Made by a program: the position numbers and the translations under genes. Positions 25,101 through 36,093 of a stretch of DNA of 64,000 nucleotides are shown in pieces. A model generated the notes under the pieces. That model was not told the DNA's origin. It saw only the letters and a list, made by a program, of their open reading frames with translations, and searched no databases. Every line of letters starts with the position of its first letter. Within the stretch, counting starts at the first letter, position 1. The stretch is from assembly GCF_950023065.1 (NCBI RefSeq), contig NC_088681.1, positions 13,268,001 to 13,332,000 of the forward strand, in the 5' to 3' direction. The DNA comes from Planococcus citri (taxonomy: Eukaryota > Arthropoda > Insecta > Hemiptera > Pseudococcidae).

Positions 25101-28100
25101 GAAATTATTTCAAAAAAACCAATGCTCAAGTTGTTTGGAAATAAGCTGGCTCGTACTCAATTTTTCCAAAAAAAACACCAAAAAAGTTTTAAAAAGCTGC
25201 TAAAAATCATGAAATTATACATATAAACGTTCCAATTAAGATCTGATAATGAAACTCAATCGAGACTATGACAATTTGAGCAAAAAGCACAGACTACGTA
25301 AGTATTTCGAAACTTTTTCGCAATTTTTGATGAAAAATTCAAAAATTTTTGGTTTTTTTTAGCAAAAAAATCAGCGCATTTTACTAGAATTTTTTGCCAA
25401 ACAAACGACAATTATTTTAGGTAAGAAACAAGACTTTTTTTTTATCCAAAAAAATCAGTTTTGATAGGTGACGTTTTTAAAAAAAATCAACAATTTTTGA
25501 AATTTGATCAAAAGTACTCGTACTTGAGGTTTTGGAATTTCTTTCTTTAATAATTTACATATCGCCTATTTTCGAAAGTTTGACTTGATCTAAATACAAT
25601 TTTTCAACTTTTTTTTTCGAGAGAATGCCAATTTCTCAAGATTGAGAATCGTTGCTTGCAATTATTTTTCTATTCACCCTCCCTCCCCCCACATTCCAAT
25701 TTTCAAACTATTTGAAAGCTCTATACAGATAAAATAAATCAATCTTCCTCAACACGCGTTTAATCAATTCCCATTGAGTTTTCGAGCAGGAGAGAAAGGA
25801 GGATACATGATTCTTCCGATTATTTTGTCATCAAGGTACAGTGAGCGAGAAAAAAATATACAAAAATTAATCGAGCTTTATGAAGGGTGCAAAATCAGCT
25901 TTCATGTTTCTAGTAGGTGAGTAAAAATTGGTTATAGCACAGTTAAAAATGAAACGAATCAAGCGAAGAAAAAATTATGAGATTAAGGTAGACTTATATA
26001 CGTAAATTTTCATGAATTCAATTAAGATCGATTTGAAAATCAAAAACAAAAATTTGGCTAATGAGACAAGATTGGAAAGTATAAAATCCAAAAAAAAAAA
26101 AAAAAAAAAACTTCTATATCAAATCATTATTCGAGTACGAGATCAGAAATTTGCGCTTCGGTATTTTATTTTCCAATAATACTTCTCCAGTCTTCCAATA
26201 CTGACAGAAGGTATGCGATGGAAGGAGGGCGGGGGGGGGGGGGGTCGAAAATTCTCATCCATCACTGTCGCTATCTTCTTTCAGAAGAATTAGAAATTCT
26301 CTAAAATCTACATCAACCAACATGCACAACGCCAGAAGTCGAATAAAATTCTACCAGGTAAAATGTTAATAACCTTTCTCAGGGGAGGGGGGAGGGTTTG
26401 AAGGGGTAAATACTCGTATTGTGATTTTCAATCGCCACAATCTCAATTAATAGAGCTACATCGTGATCCAAATTACGCAACGTTCAACTTCAGAAAGGGC
26501 ATTGTAGGTAAGAGATGGAATAGGGCGGAGGGGAGAGGGGAGGGTTCGCTTCTCCTCGACCAACTCAACGAGAAAAAAAACACACGTCATTATAGTCTCC
26601 TATTTTTGACCTGCTAATTAAATTTCGTAAAATCTCAATTCAAAGAATGAAAAAAAAAAAAAGATTAAAAATTAAAAATAGAAAATTACATCGTAGCATG
26701 CCAAAAACAATGAAAATTCGTTGATATCTTACAGTCTTCTACATTATAAAGATAATAATCGATAATCCATCCAAACGAGATATCGTAAAATAACCTCCGT
26801 TGGGAAAAGAAACGTCACAAAATGACTCGAAAAATTTACATAGAAATAGTATCTTCTTTCTTCATTTCAGTTTCACTCGTACTACGTTTTTTTTTTTTTT
26901 TTTTTGTATTCAAACACATAACACATTTCTACCATAATAATATTACACATTACATTACAAATCCACTTGAAGAAAAAAAACAGACCACATGCCACATGCA
27001 AACCCACCCCATCATTCATCAACATTTAACATTGCACAATCTATTATCCCCATTCCATTCTTCATTTGTTCTCCATTCATTCTAATAGAACTCCATCTGG
27101 CATTACAGTCACACAGATGAAAACAATAATTCATTTCAAATTGCAGCAATATCCGGTAAAACTGAACAGATTGGGAAGGGTAGGAAGGAGAGGAGGAGGG
27201 CAGAACAGGCTCAGCATACTCAAAAACGTACGCTGAATAATTCTCTCACTCGATCGTAAAATTTCATCCCCTCCCCCAACCCCTGTACACATTTTCGATA
27301 TGATTTGCTCAATTCTAATTTTAAAATTACAAAAAATTCGCGAAAAGGGGAAAAAATCGTAAATCATTTCGAATACCTTTTTCATCCCCTCCACTTTTTC
27401 AAAACACTACCTCCTTTCGGTTAAAAACAAATCAAAACCGCAACGTTTCGAGTATTTTTCATCTCGTTGACAGAAAAGCAACAAAATCGTATTATTTTTC
27501 GTAATTTTATTAAGTATTTTTTTTCTTCTACGTCGATATCGTGAAAAAAACCTACCCTAACGTTTTGAATATAAAAAACGTATCGCGCGCAGCGGCGGCA
27601 GCAGCAGCGTAATAATCGCGAAAATTAATACGTAACGTGTACTAATCGAGTACATGTAGAAAAAATTCCCGAGTGTACTTTACGATAACATTATACATAT
27701 TATGTACGTACGAAGACAAAGAAAAACAAACAATATTTTCGTATCTATACAATATGTACGCGTTACGATAAACGCCGTCGAAGTATAAAAAAACGTATAT
27801 ATATAGAACATTAATTCGCCAGAGAGAAAAAGAATAAAGCGTTAAGAACAAAGGTAGGTAGCGAGTGAGAAGAAAACGCGCTGTACAATCCCGAAAAAAA
27901 ATAGGTACATAAGTGAAAAAGACACGACACCGCCACGCAATATAGTATATGGTACGATACACAATAGGTTAATGAAGCGAAAATAAGCGAATATGTTGAC
28001 AGATGAAGCCGCGAGAGGAGCGTTAATCGAACTGAATTTTTAGCGAGAGAAAAGAGCGAAAAAAAAGATCTCTTCGATTATGCTACGAATCGCTGTCATC

Positions 28101-31100
28101 GTAATAAAACGCGTTTTCATCGTAATGAAGAGCTTAAAGGAGCGGAAAACCAGAAAAAAAAATACAATTAATAGAATAAAAAAGTAAGAAAATGTAACAC
28201 CTTAAAAAAGAGACGTTTTCGATTATCGATAGACCGCAATTTACACGTACGCTATATCTACATTTTTATATACAGACAGACCACAGACTCACGCACGCGA
28301 CCATTCACACACACACACGTGAAGTTCATCATTACACATTTAAGTGAAACAAAAAACCTACAGTGTGTTTTGAACGGTGCGTCGCCATTCAAGCGTTCAA
28401 ATAATTATTTTATACATTTATATAATATATATATAGTTCGATTGGTTAATTTGGCTTATGAAATTTCCGACAGCAGCGTATCAGTCTCAGATCGAGCGTC
28501 GAAAATCAGGAGCAGGCCAGAACTTACCATAGTCACCTGGTCCAACCAGAGGAGGAGCTCCTCGCGCGTTACCTCCACGCATACCTCTTCCAGACGGGAT
28601 ACCTTGGGGAGGTAGTCTAAACAAAACAAGCGGAGAACGATTTAGAAACGTGGAAGTTGGCAAAAGCGAATAAATACAGCACCATTGAGGGGTATATTTT
28701 CACACATCGAAGGTGCAGAAAAATCATACGTACTGTCCACGAGCTTGTAACATGGCCATCATTCTCTTTTCTCTGGCTCTGAGCATTTCTTCTTTCTTTT
28801 TCTTATCGGATGGTGGTTTAGCCAATGAAATTTCGATAGGTACTCCGCTAACTTCTTTGCCATTTAGTTCGTTCATCGCCTAAAAAAAAAACGAAAACAT
28901 GGTAATAAATGCACTCGAGTGAACTACCACTTGAAAGATAGGTTGCAGGCGAAATTAATACACACATTGACGGCGTGTTCTCGTTCTTCGAAATGCACAA
29001 AAGCGTAATCTTTCAATTTCTTAATACGTAAAATAGCTCCGAACGGTTCGAACATTTCTTTGATTTTATCTTCGTTAAAATCTTGTTTCAAATTCCTTAC
29101 GTATAAAACTTTAACCTAAACACAGAACAAAATCAGTCAATCATTCTCAAGTTTCGACACAAAAATTAACGTATCTTAGCCTACGACGAATACCTTAGCC
29201 ATAGTTTCAGAATCCGGTTCTTCTTGGGGATCAGCCCAGTCAACAATAATGTCACAATTCCAGACTCTAATCGGTCTCGATCCAAGCTTCTTTTTGGCAA
29301 CCGAAGCGGCCTTATGACTTTCATATTCTAAAAAGCAGAAACCACGGTTCTTTCTCCTGTCATCCGGTGAACTGTAAATAATGGCATTTGCTAGGCCAGC
29401 TGTGAAATACACAAAATACAAAGCGTTAATTTGAATAACAAACAAAACGATCATTTAGAAAATTATTTTTTTTTTACATTTCGGCGTAATTATTGTAGAC
29501 AGATCCTTCCTCCCACCTTTTCATCGTTAAAAAACCCATCACCTCGTGTTTCAAAGATGACCCTCGGGTTTCTCAAAAATTTGATAAATTTTCGAAGGAA
29601 AATCAACGTGACAATGGATGAAGAGATTTTGTTGCAGATCAAAAGTGGAACCGGTAAACAAAGGGTTACCGATACGATATGAATTTAGTGATAAAAACAC
29701 AGGAAGGTCGCCGAAAACGCAATTTTACACAAATACGATAATTATACGTAATTAACGACGACAACACGAGGAACTTAGATACACTCAGAGCTCATCAGCA
29801 CGTCGAACGATATCGAGGATAAAATACATACGAGAGAGAGAGAGATAAGGCGGAGAATGGTACAAGGAAAACACAAAAAGGTCATCTTTTAATCCATGAA
29901 AGGTACAACTTTTCAATACCTTTCGAGATACACTACCTGAGTAAGCTGAAAATGTTCAACACATCAGGAAAAAAAAATACATACAACATATAAAAAATGT
30001 AAAACATTTGAAAATGGGTATCCCATTTCAACTGCTTCAAAACGCCGAAAAAAGTAAAATGTAAACAAAAATAAAGCTATCGAAAAATGAAACAAAATTT
30101 CAAGAATTGAATTTTGCTAACATTACCAAAAATATAAAGAAAGCCTTTGTTCAAGAAATTTACCTGTCAATTTACCAAATTCCGCAAGAATCTCATCTTT
30201 GCCTTTTGACTTAGGAATGTTGCCCACAAAGAGACGCAGATTTGGGACACTAATGTTAACTTTCAGTTTTCTGCCAGGTTTGATTTCGTAATTGTCAAGC
30301 TGCAGGTTTGAAAAAAAACAATGCCAAAATATTGTCCATGTTATTTTTCTCGTATACGATTTAGAAGATAATCATTTTCGTTAATAAAACAAAGTTATAA
30401 AAAAAAAAAATTCAGAATATAATTTTGGCTCATCACGGCATCGTAATTTTGACAAACCGTTCGGTATATATCAAATGCCGTTCAAAATATTCTGAAAATA
30501 ACAAAACTAAATAAAAAAAAATAATGTTTTAGATAAACAGACTTTCTAATATACAAAGAGTGATTTCCTGCAGGAGAATCGTTCGTTAACAAACGTGAAC
30601 GAATTTGTAAACAATTTCCAGGAATTACCACGTGTTTTGAAGAGAACAATAACAACTAAAACGTAGGATAACATCGGAGTATCGAGTTGGTAGGAAAATA
30701 ACCAAGAGAGATAACGAACATGTAAAATGGGAAGAATTAATTCACACAACTAAAATTTCCTAACGTACTGAAGATAATACGAGATAATGTAACACACTAC
30801 AAACCTCGTATTCGTTTCAATATCGCTCAGTAAGAAACTTATTATTAATATGTGAAATAATAAATTTAAAATAAAATACTAACTACATAATAATAACTAA
30901 AAAGTAATATGTGATCATTAGCCTACGCTAAGGTAAAAACCTGAGCAAATCAACTAATAAATCCTACCTTCGATCGTACCTAATCAATTAAGCGTAAACA
31001 AAAAAAAAGTAAATCGAAGCAATGAGGAAATATATTTACGTCTTTGTGTGCTTGTTCGGCTTCCTCTTTCGTCGTATAAGTAACAAATGCATATCCACGG

Positions 31101-31928
31101 TTAGTTCCAGACATAGGGTCCATCATCAAACGAAGATCGTAAATTTTGCCGCTCTTTTCGAACAACAGAATTAACTCGTCTTCGAAAACTTCTTTAGGAA
31201 TTTTACCGCAAAATACCTAAACAAAAACATCTAGTTAACCAACTAATTCTACGTGAAAATGAAAAATTAAACGTTTCATACTTCGCAACCAGGGCCCGGT
31301 TCGGAACCTTCCCAATCTGGAGGAGGACCACCATATTTACGTTGACCAGTAGTCACATCTAACGAGTATCCGGTACGATCTAGAATAGCCTAAGGGGGGA
31401 AAAAATACCTCGAAATTAATTCGCCGTATCAAACAACAAAGTTGACTTGGCGCCAAAAGTATTTTACCTTGATTTTTTCTTCATCTGGTCCTTTGGGAGC
31501 ACTAGGAGTAGCACTCGTCGTGGAAGTTTTTTGTTTCTGGCGGTAGGTTTTCATCATACCGCACAAATAGGCTGACTTATTCGATACATGATCTAAATTG
31601 GAATCTACGAACTGAGCTAATACGGCGAGAGCTCCGTCAGTTGGGAATTCCTTCAAAGCTTCGAAGGCACGTTCATCGAGATCAGCGAAAGTCAATTTAG
31701 CTAAGCAATAACGGAAATGTTAGTGATGAGAAAACGCCTCAAGGTTAAGAACAATAAACCCAAACAATACTAACCGGTCTTAAAAATATCGTCGAGTTTA
31801 TTAGCTATCCCAACATTTAATCCTTGGTCTATTAATTTCACGTGATCTGGAGTACGTTCGGGAGCATCGCCCGCACCAGTATCAGCCTCGGTTTTCGGCT
31901 GAGCATCAGCAACACCGTTCGTGGCCAT
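16140..31928 (-). CDS. Syp: hnRNP Q/R (Syncrip) RNA-binding protein, 625 aa
   Basis: Binds mRNA to control splicing, localisation, translation and stability. Twelve coding exons: 31928-31775, 31700-31468, 31389-31282, 31216-31040, 30299-30164, 29399-29194, 29115-28966, 28879-28734, 28616-28528, 22295-22138, 16571-16412, 16300-16140; all junctions are GT-AG and in phase. Residues about 20-110 form the acidic N-terminal (NURR) domain. RRM1 starts near 166 (RNP2 VFCGKI, RNP1 RGYAFVTY), RRM2 near 245 (LFVGNI, NRGFCFLEY) and RRM3 near 339 (LYVRNL, DYAFVHF). A YGYGDYRGGY-type Tyr/Gly stretch, an RGG-like region and a C-terminal GKRKFDGGNQ/DPKRR nuclear signal follow. The end WYQDSYNSTWQ matches the family C terminus, and length is close to the 623 aa of human SYNCRIP. 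The start is the ATG just after an acceptor-like TTGCAG, so a non-coding exon lies upstream, probably ending near 32250. The G at the 16300 junction could alternatively come from a weaker donor inside exon 11. Confidence 0.95.
16380..16571 (-). CDS. Alternative C-terminal reading of hnRNP Q/R exon 11
   Basis: If the donor at 16411-16410 (CCAA|GTATGT) is not used, exon 11 reads on for nine codons (MLCTMTSTT after the split serine) to a TAG at 16380-16382. That isoform would end after the RGG-like region and lack the KRKFDGG/PKRR nuclear signal of the last exon. Vertebrate SYNCRIP has comparable C-terminal isoforms, but intron retention is not shown by sequence alone. Confidence 0.3.
   Translation of the reverse strand, partial: VGPGRGVATRGPMGRGPMQGGRAGPPPAGPRGFSGAGTRGGARGLGNTKGNLPSMLCTMTSTT
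17103..19477. repeat. Array of 17 conserved 14-bp palindromes TCGTTCGCGAACGA
   Basis: Perfect copies: 17103, 17215, 17483, 17605, 17752, 17897, 18020, 18134, 18744, 19057, 19204, 19464. One mismatch: 17338, 18290, 18922, 19340. A copy near 18413-18426 has AG in place of the first TC. Spacing is mostly 100-156 bp, with one gap of about 320 bp (18426-18744). The linkers are related but clearly diverged; many contain a second word CACTCGATCGAGAACGA about 15-30 bp after the palindrome and 'gattcagaacgattcatcggtcaaatgaacgaa' style text before it. The palindromes are markedly better conserved than the linkers. Confidence 0.9.
21446..21496 (-). CDS. Possible alternative terminal exon of hnRNP Q/R
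   Basis: On the minus strand a long pyrimidine tract and TTTGCAG precede GGTTATCCG at 21496. Spliced in phase 0 from exon 10 (ends at 22138), it would encode GYPTTRQTIRLHSSFF and a TAA, replacing the RGG-like region and nuclear signal with 16 residues. The acceptor is good and the phase fits, but there is no homology support. Confidence 0.3.
   Translation of the reverse strand, partial: GYPTTRQTIRLHSSFF
22296..28527 (-). other. Large hnRNP Q/R intron 9
   Basis: 6.2-kb intron. 24340-25150 is degenerate low-complexity DNA of 'tttttcaaaaatgaacaattttagcaa' type; G/C runs occur near 23371, 23528 and 26230-26244; a GCGGCGGCAGCAGCAGCG stretch lies near 27590. The last stands out from the AT-rich surroundings and could mark an internal promoter, which cannot be shown here. 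No extra exon is supported. Confidence 0.55.
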
Positions 31929-33981
31929 GCTGCAACAATACAATAACGTACGCGAATAAAATAATAGTGCACAAGCGGAATACTAACCGATGGTGTAAAT
32001 ACGCTACGATCTAACTACGTAAAGCGTTAATGGAGAAGGAATATCGATTAAAAGCTTAAATATAATATAAATGTTATTACTTCGAATGAATGGGACGCTG
32101 TGCCGGTTACCGTTATACGAGGATTAGTAACGTATAGATATTAAACTAATATAAGTAAAATAACGAGTCAAATCAAACGATTATTCTATAACATGCAACA
32201 ATGTAAAACTTTTAACACTAAAATCAACAACAAACTGTTAATACATACTTTGAAAATCGAATAGATTAAAAAGACCGAACAGCTAACTTATACTAACAAA
32301 CAATGATGGCGATCGAAATGACCCAGAACATGGGAATTTTTAACGTGGACCGTGAGAAAGCGCTGTTCGAGCCAGGAAAGCGAGAAAGATGGCGTCTCAA
32401 CGTGAAATTTAGTTTGATTAACGACGCCGTCGAAAATATTGCCGGATTTTGCTGGATTTTTGAGTTGAATTTATTTTTGCGGGTTTTAAAATCAATTTTG
32501 GATGTTTTTGAAATATAATTTACGTGTGAATAAAATTTCGAAACAGAAAAATTTTATTCGTTGATCGAGATTGAAAGAATTTTATTCATCTTTCAAATGT
32601 GTGGTAACACTGCTTCCGATTCGATTCGCGAATGAAAAGACAGAAAGCCTAACAAATAGGTTGTTTTGATTAAAAATAGGTATTTATTTGAAATTTTTAA
32701 TTTTTTAAAAATTTTTGTAAATAAAAAAATAAAAAATTTTATGATGATTAAATTGAATTGAATTAAAATTTCAATTTTGCGAAATGAAATAAAAATTGTG
32801 AAACTTACAAGAGACTAGAGAAGAGTATCCAACTCGCACAAAATTTTTGTGTGAATCAGAAAGCTGGATACATAAGATACAAACAAAAAGAGAAAGACAA
32901 CTCTGAAGTCTGAAATCTGAAGAGTGAAGAAACATGCAAAAAAATTGAAAATTGAGATCACCAGTCAAAATTTTAGGTGCTCGAGTGCATTTTTTGATTC
33001 CTGGTGAATTTTTGAAAATGAAAAATATCGATTTGAGATTGAGCCAGCAAAAAGGTCAAATGAGAAAAAAATAAAACATCTCTAAACTGACCCGGTGGCT
33101 GGAGGAGTCCTGGAAATCTGAAATTCAATTTGGATTGGAATACCTAAGTATGTATTTTGCTATTCTCACTACTTTCAACTCGCCAAATCAAATTGAAAAT
33201 TGAAATTATTTCTAACCGTTTTCACGCGTTTTCAGCAGTTTTAGTTCTGGAGCCTCAGGTAAATTTTTGAAATTTAGAAGCAATTTCCATTTCCAATTTT
33301 CCACAACAATTTCACCTAATGAACTATGAAGTTGGAAAGCTGAAATTCACTCTTATAATCGATTTGGTGGGTCGAAAATAAAGTATACTAAATACTTCAA
33401 AAAATTTCAGCTATCTCTAGATCAATTCGGTAAAATTTTAGTTTTTTCCCATCTTTGGTTCAAAGATTTTCAAAAATTCACCGAAAATCGAAAACTGTAC
33501 TTCAGCACCTGAAATATCGTCTGGTTATAAATTGTTTTCATGCTCTTTCGATCTAGGTTTGTCCAGTTCAAATATGTTTATACGAGTTGGGATATTTCTC
33601 CTGTTAAGCCTACATTGTAAACTAGAAATTTTGAATTTCAATCTCATATGACGATAAAATGGTGAAAAAAATTGTTGAGCAAGCTTCAAAAATATTTTTT
33701 TATTTCTTAAACGCTAATATGCTCTTTTGTTTTTCAGATCCGGCAGTTTGATTCATCTTCATTTCATTAACTATGATGAAGGCAATGCGTTTCAAAGCAT
33801 CACCTATGAAAACTTCCACACTACAATAAATTGTTTATAATTTTGTCAAAAAAGTTTATTAAAAAAAATAACGAAAGAAATGAAATAGGTACATATTATA
33901 CTTATAAATACATGATTATTTTTATCGGTAATGCTAATGGAACATGACTTAGGTAACTATAAACGTATTAATTCCACAAAT
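31929..33981. promoter_or_regulatory. Upstream region of hnRNP Q/R; intergenic to its partial copy
   Basis: 31929-32250 is likely a 5' untranslated intron: acceptor TTGCAG next to the ATG, donor-like CAAA|GTATGT near 32248 on the minus strand. The 5' exon and promoter should lie just beyond, near 32250-32420, where CG content rises. From about 33050 to 33700 the DNA contains diverged copies of the 'ctggagcctccag' repeat family. The 3' end of the partial copy begins at 33982. Confidence 0.5.
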
Positions 33982-35213
33982 TCAACAGCCGAGTTTAGCT
34001 TGTAATTCTTTCAGTTTTTTCAGATCACGTTCTCGTGTTAATCTGTTCAACGATTCGATATAATGCATTAATTTCACGAATTAGTCTTTAATCAAATAAG
34101 GTTCTAAGTATGTCACTCACCGATAGTAATTGGTGAAATGTTTGTAATACTTTGCCTGTACATCGATATACGACTTCAAGTGTTCAACTTGCACCTCTGT
34201 AGTTGAAGCTCTGGGAAGAAAGAAGAAAAGTCCACGTAACACATCAATCTAATTACCTACATGTTCTTCAATAAAGCCTATTATAAAACAATCTCTCACT
34301 TGGCGTACAATTCCTTCATGCGGTGCCATTCCTTGCGGTATTTGTCAACTAAAAAATATTCTTTGCCAAGTTTTCCTGGATATTTGGTCTCATTTTTCTG
34401 GATTTTCGTCATCGTCTAGTAATAAAAAAGAGATAATGAGAATGCAAAAAATTATCAAAAGGAAATTCTAAAACTTCTAAGTGATAAGCTTCGTACTTTG
34501 GAACTGGTACGACATTTGAGTCCTTCCGAACCTTTCGAATCTGAAGGCAGACCATCGTGTTTTTCCTGATATGTTTTTTCATCTTTCGAGCACCCAGACG
34601 CATTCTACAATAAAATAGATAAATAAATTACTCGAAATCAATTCGCTATTAAATAGACTTCTCAAGCTCTCAGTAAAAAAACATGTACTCTATTTTGTTC
34701 GTCGAGTCTTTCGGTAGCACTAGCAGGATTGATCGTGAAAGTTTCCTTATTCACAATGTACTTTTTCAGCATACCGCACAGATAGGCAGATTTAAACCAT
34801 ATATTGCCAACATTGGACTGGGCGAACTCTGATAATACTTCCAGAGCTCCGTCGGTAGGGAATTCTTTCAAAGTTTTGATGGCATGTTTATCGAGATCAG
34901 CGAACGTCAATTTACCTGAGAAAAAAAAATGATTGTGAGAATTTGCCTGAAAATTGAGAACGATGAAGCAACACAACTGACCGGTCTTGAAAATATCGTC
35001 GAGTTTATCAGCTATCACAACGCTTAACCCTTGATCTAATAATTTTGAACGATCCGAAGCATTCATCGCATCCATATCAGTTTCGGTTTTTAGGTGAGTA
35101 AATAACATTGTAAGATTCGAAGTGTGTTTCCCAGTATCAATCATATCTACATCCATACTATAAGTCTCGGTTTTCAGAGTTTCATCCAAAATGTTCGTAG
35201 CCATGCTGTCCAT
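33982..35213 (-). CDS. Partial tandem paralogue of hnRNP Q/R: N-terminal domain, no RRMs, new tail (277 aa)
   Basis: Six exons in phase: 35213-34982, 34915-34689, 34604-34497, 34415-34300, 34210-34121, 34042-33982. Exons 1-3 match hnRNP Q/R exons 1-3: MATN start, DQGLSVVIADKLDDIFKT, KLTFADLDKHAIKTLKEFPTDGA, FKSAYLCGMLKKY. The intron phases are the same and the third exon is exactly 108 nt in both genes. Retained introns mean a DNA-level duplication. Where RRM1 should follow, exons 4-6 instead encode a Lys-rich helical segment (KYRKEWHRMKELYAK, DVQAKYYKHFTNYYR, LKKLKELQAKLGC) with a faint look of the occludin/ELL C-terminal helix bundle; that resemblance is only a guess. Without RRMs it could compete for partners of hnRNP Q/R. 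The frame open to 35291 (MQLAQAAVLL...) looks like a signal peptide but is probably 5' untranslated intron, because TTGCAGCATGG matches the parent acceptor. Confidence 0.8.
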
Positions 35214-36093
35214 GCTGCAACAGATAAGGTTTGCAAATGAAGTAAGTAGTAAGTACAAGGGAAGAAGAACTGCTGCTTGAGCCAACTGCATCTTAGGTAA
35301 TTATTCTTACTTATGGAGGAAGTCTATTTCTGTATTGTCGAAGCTTGTGAGCGAAGATGGAAATAAAACTTCAACCGATGCAATTATTTTATTGTAACAC
35401 ACGCATTTTCAATTTTTCATTTTCAATTATCACAATTCCTGGAAATTCTTATCAAGTTATCAGTCATTTTTGAATTTTTGAATTTGGAGGGAAAATGAGA
35501 AATGCAAAATATGCAGTCAGGTTTAGAAATTTGAAAACACGAAACGAAACTGAATTTTTTGAAAAATGTTCATCAGATCATTCAGATCCAATAAATATTT
35601 ATTTTGTTCTGTAAAAAAACAAACTAAAGTCGTATTTCGTTGATTTTTAATTTAAATTTTAAATTATCAATCAAAAGAAAATCCTCCATCTTTGAATCTT
35701 GAATCCATGACTTTTTGTTCAATGTTCAACAAATTGGCTACACTGTTACCAATCAACCAATCAAATCCCCCGAATTCACGCACTGTACACATACGCAACG
35801 TCAAAAGCCAAAATGGAAACCACCAAAAACACTTGTAAACAATTTTTTAGGAACGCCCAGCCAAATTTCGGTTTCGTTTCGTGAACAAAACACTCATTTT
35901 ATCGTCACACCCAAAGACTGAGTAATTATTTTATTTAATATTGTAATTTATCTAGTTTCAAGTATTGTTATCCCAGTCACCCATAGACCATAGTAGTTCG
36001 TCAACGCATCCGTCCATGATTCGCGATACAAGCCTATCGATGACAACCTGATCAAAAGATTCGTTTCACCAGTGATGTAAATAGTGCTCGAAA
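35214..36093. promoter_or_regulatory. Head-to-head intergenic region
   Basis: About 0.9 kb between the minus-strand hnRNP partial copy and the plus-strand Cache/EGF gene. It should hold both 5' untranslated regions and promoters. No clear TATA box or initiator was singled out; the DNA is AT-rich and has no evident repeat. Confidence 0.5.

Noticed and set aside
34915..35291. Signal peptide MQLAQAAVLLPLYLLL on the hnRNP partial copy
   Set aside because: The preceding DNA matches the acceptor context TTGCAGCATGG of the parent gene, so this is most likely untranslated intron read in frame by chance; the parent protein is not secreted.
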